64,000 nucleotides of DNA. It comes from Pyronema omphalodes (Eukaryota > Ascomycota > Pezizomycetes > Pezizales > Pyronemataceae). Positions 40,458 to 49,714 of this stretch are shown piece by piece (the stretch's first letter is position 1; each line of letters opens with the position of its first letter). The notes beneath the pieces are model-generated. The model had not been told where the DNA came from. It ran no database searches and was given only the letters and a program-made list of their open reading frames with translations. The DNA is taken from the NCBI GenBank assembly GCA_024516155.1, contig JAJJXM010000023.1, positions 186,001-250,000 on the forward strand, read 5' to 3'. Made by a program: the position numbers and the translations under genes.

Positions 40458-42164
40458 ATGGAGCCTGATCGCGAACGCCACCGAAGACAATATCCAAAAT
40501 GGAAATCCAGTAGCCACCCCGTCGATCTAATCTCCGCCGGCGATTATAAAACTGATATCTCAGGTTCTGAGTTTGCCTCAAACGATGATCGCAACTATGA
40601 TAATAGTCAACCGGTTGCAAGACCTACGCCTGGGATAATTCCCCACACAACAATACCAACTCCCGCATCTGCACCAACATCCACGCCTATACCAACCTCC
40701 AAGTCGTTTCATATCCAGCCTCGGGCCCCACAGCAGATCAGGACTCAAACCATAACAACATTTTACCTTGAAACCGTCACTCACAACGGAATTCTGATGA
40801 CGCATGTTGTTCCAGAAACGAAGGGAATTCTAGTAGATGACAGCAGAGCCGGAACCATGGTCGTCACATCGGTACAGGAAAGGACCGTTGTGTCGACAGT
40901 GACAAGTGTTCCCACATTCGGAGTAGAAACGAATACGGGCACCGGGCAGTCTGCACCAATGAGTAGCGGAGCAGTGGCAGGATTAATCGTCGGGATTATT
41001 GTTGCAATTACTGGAGCGGGTGCGTTTTTGTACATCTGTCTCCAGCGAAAGAAGGACAAAAAACGGGAACAGGAACAGGAACAGATGCGATCACAACCTT
41101 TACATACTATTATGTCACCACCGCAAATCCAGCATCAATTTTATGCACCGAATTTTCTGCCTGCTCATCAGTCACATCTGTCTACCCAGTACCAACCGCC
41201 ACCATCTCATCATTCGCGGATGCCTTCCCCGTTCCAGCAGCCGTCTATTTTCTTAAATCAACCATCTCCTTATCCCCACCCGAACCAGCTCCCATCTCAT
41301 CAACATCCAGCATATCGACCCGAGTCTATACACCTACCAGCAACGGTAACCCAAATCCCCAATAATCTTGACAGCCGATTCGGCTCTGTCAATTCCCAAT
41401 CCACACCCTCGCATCTTCGTCAAACCAGTCTCGATTTACGAAACCAACAAACCGACGCCTTAATCATTGGGCAGAACGGAGTACCACAAATCAGTGAACA
41501 CAGCAGCAACGACTCTCGAACCGGTAGTAATCACGAATCTGGACCACCGAGGGTATTATCTCCTGTTTCTCTTCAGAGTCCGAAATTTCAAGGTCAGGGT
41601 CCTGGATCACCTCAAGCCTCCCGGCGAACTCCAACACCAGTGCAACAATCCCCACATTTACAATTCCAACAACTGGCACATATCCATCAGCCACAGCCAC
41701 AGCAACAATTTACTTCCCCGCAACTATTATTCGATTCCGGGTCCCCACAGCCACTCTCACCCTCACTCTCACTCAACAATCCCCAGTCCCCAGCAGCGAA
41801 ATCTCCCATGCTTATATCCCGAAACAACAGCAACAGCGAATATAACACCATCGGACAGAATCTTAATCTTGCAGCAGCAGACAATCAAGGACTTTATAGC
41901 TGCTTTGCAAATACCCATGGGTATCGTCTTGGTCAGGAGGGAATGCATACCCCGGTGCAGGCTAGTGAGGTTTCCCCGTCGATGTATGATTCTGGTATAA
42001 GGTCGCCTTCGCCTATGGAATCGAATTCACAGGCTTCGGCGACTTCGGCGGTCGATAGGGCTTATGATAATTGGAATACTCGTAATAAGAGGGCCTCGCA
42101 GGGTTTGGTGATTAATTTGGAGGATCATGAGGAATCTGTTATTACTGATGGTCCGGAAAAATAA
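40458..42164 (+). CDS. Single-pass membrane protein with Ser/Thr/Pro-rich ectodomain and long Gln/Pro/Ser cytosolic tail, 568 aa
   Basis: Not a named family I recognise; the layout resembles fungal wall-stress sensors of the Mid2/Wsc type. Single exon. Residues 1-90 are polar and Thr/Pro-rich (TPGIIPHTTIPTPASAPTST), as in O-mannosylated surface stretches. A Thr/Val-rich section follows (ITTFYLETVTHNGILMTHVV). A Gly/Ala-rich transmembrane helix (GAVAGLIVGIIVAITGAGAF, residues 171-190, continuing to about 194) is followed by a basic stop-transfer LQRKKDKKREQ. The remaining 370 residues are low complexity, rich in Gln, Pro, Ser and Asn. No N-terminal signal peptide is visible, so the helix would act as signal anchor, or an upstream exon was missed. 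Orientation (N-terminus outside) is inferred from the positive residues after the helix. Confidence 0.8.
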   Translation: MEPDRERHRRQYPKWKSSSHPVDLISAGDYKTDISGSEFASNDDRNYDNSQPVARPTPGIIPHTTIPTPASAPTSTPIPTSKSFHIQPRAPQQIRTQTITTFYLETVTHNGILMTHVVPETKGILVDDSRAGTMVVTSVQERTVVSTVTSVPTFGVETNTGTGQSAPMSSGAVAGLIVGIIVAITGAGAFLYICLQRKKDKKREQEQEQMRSQPLHTIMSPPQIQHQFYAPNFLPAHQSHLSTQYQPPPSHHSRMPSPFQQPSIFLNQPSPYPHPNQLPSHQHPAYRPESIHLPATVTQIPNNLDSRFGSVNSQSTPSHLRQTSLDLRNQQTDALIIGQNGVPQISEHSSNDSRTGSNHESGPPRVLSPVSLQSPKFQGQGPGSPQASRRTPTPVQQSPHLQFQQLAHIHQPQPQQQFTSPQLLFDSGSPQPLSPSLSLNNPQSPAAKSPMLISRNNSNSEYNTIGQNLNLAAADNQGLYSCFANTHGYRLGQEGMHTPVQASEVSPSMYDSGIRSPSPMESNSQASATSAVDRAYDNWNTRNKRASQGLVINLEDHEESVITDGPEK

Positions 42165-44362
42165 GGGATGGGGGAGAGGGAGGGTTACTGGGGTGAATGG
42201 ATGGTTAGATGGTGAATTGGTTTAATGAGGAAAAAATGGTGTTATGATTGATGGCAGTTAGCTTTTGTGTTACAAGACTTCTTAGCATGATAGAACCCCC
42301 AATCTTTTTATCTACATCATTTCTTTGCCTTGACCGGGGGTGCGAGGTTGAAAACTTTAAGGACGTATCATCTTATATAAGCACTGCCGCTGTGATTTGT
42401 GCAACACATCCACCCGTGTACCGATTTAACATGTAGCCACACCCCTGTTACCACAGATTTGCGAAATACTTAACCGAGCGTGTGCCATCTGAAGACAGCG
42501 CTTTTTGTGGGGGGTTTCTCTCAGGTTCTGTTGTAATTGAAGAAAAAACTATATTCATGTGATAATGATACGAGGCCCAAGAGAGACCTATAGACTACTT
42601 ATGTCGTTTTTATCTGCTTAGAATACAGGGCAATTGCTGAATGACTGAGTTTTGGGTATGGCTAATGAAATATACATGCCTCGAAAATGTGCAGTGGGCA
42701 TTCGCAAAAATATTCTATTTGATACTGAAACACCGATAGGCAATTCCGCTAGACACTTTAATACACTGATAGTATAAGTCACAATTTTTAGCTACTTCCT
42801 ATATTCTAATAAGGAGGTGGAAAAGGTTTTCAATGCTGTAATACATTGTAATACACTATGGTTAAAGTCACTATGTTCGTTGAAATCGGAACCCGTATAT
42901 ATTACCCACTGCAATTACTCAACCAGGCCTTCTATTCACGCAGCTTTGATAATTTAAAGATACCTAGCATCAATGATTGAACTAAATACCACTAAGACCT
43001 GACCAACCTCTGAATTTCGTGGGTCCTTATAACCTCAATTATGCAGTCCAAATTCAGCCAGGCGTCTCACATAATAAAACCTGCGCTAAAAGTTGAGCTT
43101 CTTAGGAAGTCTTCGCTAAGGAAACCCATAATCTTTATAAAACGTGCCGGATGTTTTGTAGATGTACCGAGATATGCCCCAGTTTGCATAATCCGTGGCT
43201 GAGACTGTAGTGGGACGAAATAATGCACGTATCGGCTCTCGGAAACCCGAAGCGTTCTTGGTATAAGAATTCTTGGCTCGATTGTGGTTGCCGTATGACG
43301 AGCGGCTTACTGCTGGGACAAGGTTTATCTACTGGCCAATAATTGAAACCTGATCTTTGAAGATTGGAAAGTTGCGCTGATGCTCGAAGATCTGGAGTTT
43401 CCGAGTGATATTTCGTGTTTAGCGCATTACCGATGCCTCATTATAGGGAAACCTCACTAGGTGGCCTTGGTCCGAGGACAGGATTACGGCTGTTTTTGTT
43501 CCGCATAGGCCTTAAAGGTTTGGAACTGTGTATGATTAAAAAAAAAAAAAAAACAAACACACAAACATACTGATCCCTCGTTTACAAATTCTGCACTTCT
43601 CCAGCGTCATAGTATTCATATGCCGTTCTCACATAAGCAACTAGGCATAGAAACTACCGTGTTCCCCATCCATTGTGGGTCAATGGTCTGGCCCGTTTAA
43701 AATGACGACAAGCCTTTGACATGACTGTACCTGCATAACGCCGATACGTCATTTTGAATTCTGGCCCATTTCAGGTCCCGGCGTAGTTTCTGTGCTGGAT
43801 ATAAACAATCGCTTAGCAAGACTCCTGATACAGCGAAGGATAGGCTAGAAATGGACCTTATGATGTGTACGAAGCAATTTCTGTGTCGTTTCTTCTGTTT
43901 CCAGTAGAAGAAAAGTATTAACTCATTTTTCATCTGTTTAGCAGTCCTGATATGTAGTTCTTCAAAGACTATTAGCTTCTAGAAGTGATGTGCACTTCAT
44001 GCAAGATAAACGGGATGATACAGTTAACTCATGTTTTTGCTTTGGTAAGATCCAGTGCTGAGTGGCATATTTACCGCAACGCCCGGTGGGGCCATTCCAG
44101 GCCTCCGAGCAATAATTTGGGGATAAGCGAATCGCTAAAACATATTCGCATAGAATAAACGAAGACTCCTTACATCTTCTATTCTTCTTTTGTATGGATG
44201 AACTATTTCCGATAGTTAATCACAGGATTCAAGTTTTCTGTTTCGAAAGTTATAAAAACCCCGATACCCAGCAATATACCTCCTCATCACACAACCTTCC
44301 GACATTCCACACCTAGTTACCAGACTTCGATACTTTGCGCAAAAACACTGATTAATTCAAAA
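42165..44362. other. Intergenic 2.2 kb, no gene
   Basis: 3' flank of the surface-protein gene, then ordinary DNA with an A16 run near 43538. The last 120 bp are the promoter of the small secreted protein. No transposon ends or family matches seen. Confidence 0.55.
44251..44257 (+). promoter_or_regulatory. TATA box of the small secreted protein gene
   Basis: TATAAAA in GTTATAAAAACCCC, about 106 bp upstream of the start codon; strong TATA boxes are common on inducible fungal secreted-protein genes. Confidence 0.5.
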
Positions 44363-44830
44363 ATGGTTTCCGTCACCTCAATCATCTCTCTCCTCTTCTT
44401 TTCTCTCGTTGCCAACGCCTGGAGATTCCAACTTTTCAAACTCAACGACGACGATAAAACAGTTATCAATCCCACCCGGGAGCTAAAGCAGCCCTGGCCC
44501 AAAGCCTGGTGGGACCTTGTCCGTGTCGGCAACGCCCCAGCGCATAAAAACTCCTATGAAGAATGCTTAAACTTCCCATTACCACTTCCAAAGGATGGAG
44601 ATATCTTTAAATACCGATTCCTCCCGTCTAAACAGGCTGGAGCTTTAAATGCATTTGATCGAGAGCAACCGGATGTTAAGGTTGAATGCATGGCAAATCT
44701 TTATCAGGATGTCAAGTGTGGGGGTGCGGTGTACTTGGCTATTAATGAGAATGTTAGGGATGCGGGTCGTTTACTTAAGGTGAGAGGAAATTACCTGCGA
44801 TTTTGGGGATGTAATGCTAATTGGAAATGA
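44363..44830 (+). CDS. Small secreted cysteine-containing protein, 155 aa (candidate effector)
   Basis: Unknown function. Single exon. The start is followed by a textbook signal peptide (MVSVTSIISLLFFSLVANA, cleavage before WRFQ). The mature protein of about 136 residues has four cysteines (in EECLN, VECMA, VKCGG and WGCNA), enough for two disulphides, and is rich in Trp, Asn and Lys. No transmembrane helix or GPI signal. A TATA box lies 106 bp upstream and the pyrimidine-rich leader is typical of expressed fungal genes. Size, secretion and even cysteine number fit apoplastic effectors or small secreted antimicrobial-like proteins. That role is inference; no domain is recognised. Confidence 0.82.
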   Translation: MVSVTSIISLLFFSLVANAWRFQLFKLNDDDKTVINPTRELKQPWPKAWWDLVRVGNAPAHKNSYEECLNFPLPLPKDGDIFKYRFLPSKQAGALNAFDREQPDVKVECMANLYQDVKCGGAVYLAINENVRDAGRLLKVRGNYLRFWGCNANWK

Positions 44831-45790
44831 AGAAACCGGCTACGCCTTACCCGAAATCTATTCGCGTTACTTGTAGAAAATAATTGGGGGGTCCTTTTTT
44901 TTTGGTGGGCAGGAGGGGATGGGTACACGATTAATGGATCCAGCGAAATATACTCTGGAGTGAGAGCAGGCGTAGATAGCTATCCTGCGGTCTACCGGTG
45001 AATATTGGCGGTAATAAGTGTCATATTTGGAACCAGATTTTATAATAATCATGTCGATGGTAGCCCTAGATGGGAGGGTGGACAGTGTGAGGGTGGGAGG
45101 GGCGGGAGGGGAATGCAAGATGTTTGAATGTTTTATATCATACACGTCTTTTTCCAAACTTCGAGGTTTATAAAGACTGATTGAGTGATTGATTAATTCT
45201 TAAACGTTCCCAACCGTAAGGTTATGACGTGGTCTGTGTTAACATACATCTGGTTTATAAGGAAAATCAAGTACAAAAACTCCCAAGGTTCCAAGTGATC
45301 GTTAAATATCTCCAGCTTTACATCAACTAATCGTCATAATATTTCATTATTACCAACCCTATACGTATGTCTCATTTCCAGTGCGGTACGATCTTAATAG
45401 TTGTGCATTTCGAGATCATAATGAAACAAGTCTTAAAGCGGTATTCATATAGCTACGGTTGACGAGACTGTTCCAACTGTAGACAATTAGATACCAATTA
45501 AACACTACCTTACCCTGCAAGCTAGTATTTCCAGATTTTCGAAATATCATGACAGGAATTTCTGCCACTTGTTTCCGCTGCGTTACAAAGCCCTTCTTAT
45601 CAAACACCATACTTCAGCGATTGGGGGGACCTAAAGATCTGCTTGTACTTTGAGTTCGTTTGAATTGAGATTATTTCAGAGCTGAGTAATGTGTTCGGTA
45701 ATCACAGCGAATGGATTTTGGTTTTGTCGTTTTATTCTATCCCCAGTTGTGGCAAATTTAGGGCTAGGGCAACTGAGAAGCTCATAGCAG
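44831..45790. other. 3' flank of the small secreted protein gene
   Basis: No gene. Contains the first copy of a 33-bp dispersed sequence (45197-45229) and a G/T-rich patch near 44885-44920. Confidence 0.55.
45197..45229 (+). repeat. Dispersed 33-bp repeat, copy 1
   Basis: Begins TTCTTAAACGTTCCCAACC and ends AAGGTTATGACG. It matches 57234-57266 at 31 of 33 positions in the same orientation. The core AACC(G/T)TAAGGTT is a perfect palindrome in the other copy. Origin unknown. Confidence 0.85.
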
Positions 45791-45875
45791 TACGAGGTTC
45801 TGGACAAAAGTGACCGTCACTTTTCTGTGCTAAGCGCCGGGCGGGGTGACGATGACTTTTGTTCAGAACCTCGTA
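45791..45875 (+). mobile_element. 81-bp palindromic MITE, copy 1 (TA-flanked)
   Basis: Element 45793-45873 with inverted ends of about 28 bp starting CGAGGTTCTGGACAAAAGT and ending in the near reverse complement. TA occurs at both borders. The core (CTGTGCTAAGCGCC) is not palindromic, so orientation can be read. A second copy of exactly 81 bp lies at 57947-58027 with its core in the opposite orientation. Confidence 0.85.
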
Positions 45876-46244
45876 CATACATTTAGCATGAATTCCATCC
45901 AGACCAAGGACGTAAATCCGTAAGACATGACTGGACAATCAAGTATATGCACACCTGGTATACGTAGTTTACAATACCCGAGGCAGAAGTTAAGGCTTTA
46001 TTTTTACTCATCTATTTTATGATTTTCCATCTCATCGCAGCGTTGTAATATATGTACCATCCAGGGTTGCGTATGATATCGGGACCGTTCGTTTTGTTTT
46101 GTTTTGTTTTGTATCATACACTGTTCGAGGCCTGAAAGGCCTATGCAGGAAGAAAAAACTCCGGGTATCCTGTCTGGGACCGTCCGTTTCATCGCGTCGA
46201 CATCGGCAAATCGTTTAGTACACTATGTATAACTACTCTACGTC

Positions 46245-46257
46245 ACGCGTCACGCGT
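46245..46257. promoter_or_regulatory. Twin ACGCGT boxes upstream of GEP4
   Basis: TCACGCGTCACGCGTCAC contains two perfect ACGCGT (MCB) sites 7 bp apart, 75-87 bp before the GEP4 start. In fungi MCB sites are bound by MBF at G1/S. Functional relevance is inferred. The rest of 45876-46331 holds a (GTTTT)n run at 46091-46111 and no gene. Confidence 0.45.
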
Positions 46258-46331
46258 CACCTCAACGCGCCATTCCGCCGCAAGTTACATACAACGGTCC
46301 CGCAATACTCGCCGCCTCCTCCGCCGCCGCC

Positions 46332-47126
46332 ATGCCTCTCAACCTAACCGCGACGTTCACCCTCCTCCGCGCATTAAAGAACCCATCAATCCTAGTCCCT
46401 CACCTAACCATCCCTACCTTCAACCAACTCCCGATCCCGCTTTTTCCTGGGGAGGATGTACGTGCGGTTGTGTTGGATAAAGATAATTGTTTTGCTGCGC
46501 CTAGGACGGATGTAATTTGGCCTGAATATGAGGTACGTTTTTTTGATTTGTGTTGGGTTGTTATTTCTGCCTCTGCATATTTATTTTCTCTTTCTTTTTC
46601 TTCTTTTTATTCTAACCCCTCGCTCCCCGTCCCGAGTCCCTCGCCCCCCCCCCCCCCCACCCCACCCCCCACAACCGAGTAAAGCCACCCCCTAACCCCC
46701 CCCCCCCCATAGGAAACCTACACCAAACTCCGCACGCACTACGGCGACCGACTCCTAATCGTGTCCAACACCTCGGGCACCCGTATCTCCGACGCCACCG
46801 ACCACAAAGCGCAAACGCTATCGCAAAACACCTCCACCGCAGTTCTTCGTCACGACACGCTAAAGCCCGGCTGTTCCGAAGAAATCTTCACCTACCTAAA
46901 AGCCCGCGGTGTTACGAAACCGTCCCAGATTGTTGTGGTGGGTGATAGGGTTGCTACGGATGTTGTTATGGCGAGTTTGATGGGCGCTAGGAGTGTGTGG
47001 ATTAGGGATGGGACGCCGGCGAAACCTGCTGAGAGGACTTGGTATGGGCCGGTTGAGGCCGGGGTTGTGCGGTTGTTGGAGAGGAGGGGGTGGGGACCGG
47101 TGCCGGTGGAGGAGAGGGAGATTTAG
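46332..47126 (+). CDS. GEP4: Mitochondrial phosphatidylglycerophosphatase GEP4, 204 aa, two exons
   Basis: HAD-family phosphatase that converts phosphatidylglycerophosphate to phosphatidylglycerol, a step of cardiolipin synthesis at the mitochondrial inner membrane. Exons 46332-46532 and 46713-47126 (615 nt). Start MPLNLTATFTLLRALKNPS with the family segment LVPHLTIPTFNQLPIPLF. HAD motif I is VVLDKDNCF with the nucleophile Asp, motif II SNTSGT, then LRHDTLKPGC supplying the motif III Lys, and motif IV VVVGDRVATD, followed by WIRDG. All catalytic positions are present. The single intron carries two long C runs (46644-46658 and 46696-46709), the second only 3 nt from the acceptor. Twin ACGCGT boxes lie just upstream. 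Confidence 0.93.
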
Positions 47127-47338
47127 AGGGAGCGGGGGGGCGGGGGGAAGCGGGGCGGGGGGGGGGGGTAGGTGGGGATAGGTGGGGATACAGATGGAGG
47201 TTGTTGTAAATATAAAGAGATCACAAGGTTGATCCAACAGTGTCATAATAAGACTATGTACGGCGAACATGGTAGTGTATGAATATAAGAATATAGGAAT
47301 GTATGAATATATGAATATAGAAATGCAGGAATGGAAAT

Positions 47339-47882
47339 ATGTAGAGTAAGGATGCACACGAGACGAGACGAGACGAGACAAGACCGCCATTAAGCTCAAG
47401 ACGTCTCATCTCGTGGGATTTCAGTCTCGATCGTCTCATCGAGACGCTCTAGGCAAGAAAAAACATTTCACAAAACTACAAATGAAGCAACAATTCTGAC
47501 GTACAGTATCTGCGCCAATACTTATTCATTTTCTCCTCGAATACCACCTAATGCTCAGACTCCAGTAGTTCATTCTAGCTCTTGATGAGCAACACGTAGT
47601 ACGTACTGCCAAAGAAGCCTTACTAGGAAGTTGATTCTTATATACACTTGGTAACAGATTTACGGTTTTCCTGGAAGAGTGATTCTATAGTGGAGTAGGA
47701 AAAGATACACTTCTAACTTGATTTGGCATGTTTTTGCCCTAGAGAGTAGAGAATATACAAGTCTCGAAAAGTCTTGAGCTTATCTCGAAAAGTCTCGTGG
47801 AAATCTAGTCTCGCCGGTCTCGAGACTAAAGCTAGAACTCTTGTCTTGAGTCGCTCGTCTTGTGTGCATCCCTAATGTAGAG
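47339..47882. mobile_element. hAT-type MITE, 528 bp, with 8-bp target duplication
   Basis: Element 47347-47874 is flanked by perfect 8-bp repeats ATGTAGAG (47339-47346 and 47875-47882). The inverted ends are TAAGGATGCACACGAG at the left and the complement of TAGGGATGCACACAAG at the right, each followed by ACGAG. Subterminal zones are dense in GAGAC/GTCTC motifs on both sides (GAGACGAGACGAGACGAGAC at the left; TCTCGAAAAGTCT twice at the right). No coding capacity. TIR length, 8-bp duplication and subterminal repeats point to a non-autonomous hAT. It inserted about 220 bp after the GEP4 stop codon, in its 3' flank. The 340 bp between it and the next element hold only AT-rich DNA with a (TA)n run near 47990-48006. 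Confidence 0.9.
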
Positions 47883-48222
47883 TACCAAGTTTGTACAAAC
47901 CGATATAAAATTGTACATAAACATAGTCAGACATAGTCAGACATAATGAACATACCCTAATCCTAATCCTAATTCTAATCATCACAAATATATATATATA
48001 TATATATCAATCTTCAAAAAAAAAACATACCTTTCGTTTCTGGAAGAAGAAAGACAAATAACTTGAAAACTTTAAAAATCTATCCATGTATCCATATATC
48101 CCTATCAATCAACCCAGTAAAGTAACTCCATAACTTATTTATTTTGTAATCCCGTTATCTCGTTATCATGATCATGATCGGTATAAAATGGGGAGGGGGG
48201 ACTATGCTGTTAATAATATATA

Positions 48223-48710
48223 CGGAAATTATGCAGGATGCCCCCCGGAAAATGCGAAATTTGCAAGATACCCCCGTCTATGCAATATGCCCCCCGCTTA
48301 GGTTGACAACACCCGCCTGCGCTTACGATCTGACTTTGCAAAGCGAATGTCAAACCGTGTGTCTACAGCCTACCTGTGGATAGCCAATTTAAATCCGTGA
48401 AACATAGGAAAATCATCTCCAAGGTGTAGTGCATGTCGAGAGATCGGGTCAGCGGCGTCAGGATCGATGCTGGTTGTCAGCGAATTGGTGCGCTCCATTG
48501 TTGCCGCTGTTGACGATAATATCGAGAAGTGGAATCAAAATCTTTACCTGCAAGCGAGGGAAAAAAAACACGCGTGAAAAATCTGTAGCCCGCTGTAGGC
48601 GCTGTATTCAATATGGGCGGGTGTGCTCTATCTAAGCGAGGGGCATCCTGCATAGACGGGGGTATATTGCAAATTTCGTGTTTTTTCGGGGGCATCCTGC
48701 ATAATTTCCG
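48223..48710. mobile_element. 488-bp inverted-repeat element with iterated TGCA..AT.CCCCC arms
   Basis: Arms of about 79 bp (48223-48301 and 48632-48710) are inverted repeats of each other with about 10 differences, starting CGGAAATTATGCAGGATGCC. Each arm contains three copies of a 14-bp motif TGCARDATRCCCCY spaced about 27 nt apart, so six in total. The 330-bp centre is unique and non-coding. ATA flanks both ends in an AT-rich target, so a 3-bp duplication is possible but not convincing. Superfamily undetermined; the iterations look like transposase-binding iterons. Confidence 0.82.
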
Positions 48711-49216
48711 ATAATTATATTACTACATTATATACAGTAGTTACCAATAATTACCAATAATTTCCTATCATTTAATTATATTATTATTATTATTACTATT
48801 ATTATTATTACTGGCTCAACAATATCAACAATATAAGAGTATAAGAACATCACCCCTCCTCCCCCCCTCCCAACCCCATAACACCTATCTTCGCCCGTGT
48901 ATTACATTACATACATAGATCACCCACCACCTTCCTCTACCCTACCTACACCCTACCCTACCTACACCCTACCCTACCAAAATCCTATCCCTATCCCAAC
49001 CCCAACCCAGACTTGGCAACTCCTTCTTTCCTTCTTTCCCCTTTCCTTCTTTCCTTCTTTCCCCTTTCCTTCTTTCCCTTTCTTTATTCCTTGTTTCCTT
49101 GTTTCTACTCCACACCAACCACCAACACCCCCCTACCTCACCCACCCCAGGTCCCCCCAGATTTAAAATCGGCCACGATCATGATCATGATCATGACATC
49201 TTCACATCACATCTAT

Positions 49217-49316
49217 CTCATATCTATCTCATATCATATCATATCTATCTCATATCATATCATATCATATCATATCATATCATATCATATCATATCATAT
49301 CATATCCTATTATTCA
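49217..49316. repeat. (CATAT)n array
   Basis: Near-perfect 5-bp repeat, uninterrupted from about 49251 to 49315, with CTATCT interruptions at the left. Confidence 0.93.
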
Positions 49317-49400
49317 CCATATGATATCCACCAGATGATATTCACCATATGATATCCACCATACGATATCCAAGCATCCTCTAATCCCAGAGTAGCATCC

Positions 49401-49453
49401 AAGCACCAAGCACCAAGCACCAAGCACCAAGCACCAAGCACCAAGCACCAAGC
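49401..49453. repeat. (AAGCACC)n array, about 7.5 copies
   Basis: Perfect 7-bp tandem repeat ending in AAGCTTCC. Confidence 0.93.
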
Positions 49454-49714
49454 TTCCAAGCATATACAGTCAAGTCTATTCCGACAAAGTTTCCGTTATT
49501 GCTATATTTTAAGTGTAACTGACTTTAACTTGAAACTTTAACTTGAAACTTTATGGGGTAATGTTTTTTACTGGTATCTGGTATTATTTTCTATACGCAT
49601 ATATATTTGTTTCTCAAACCCCAAATGCCCAATCCCCATCCCCCCTCCACATCCATCTAATCAACCCCCCCCCCCCCCCCTCCCCTCCCCATCCCCATCT
49701 CCATCCCCATCCAT

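Larger units (their letters stand above)
48711..49714. other. Low-complexity intergenic region
   Basis: No gene. TAT/TTA microsatellite near 48776-48812, CCTACACCCTACC repeats near 48935-48978, polypyrimidine CCTTCTTTCC tract 49021-49110, CATAT array, AAGCACC array and a C17 run near 49664. Confidence 0.75.
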
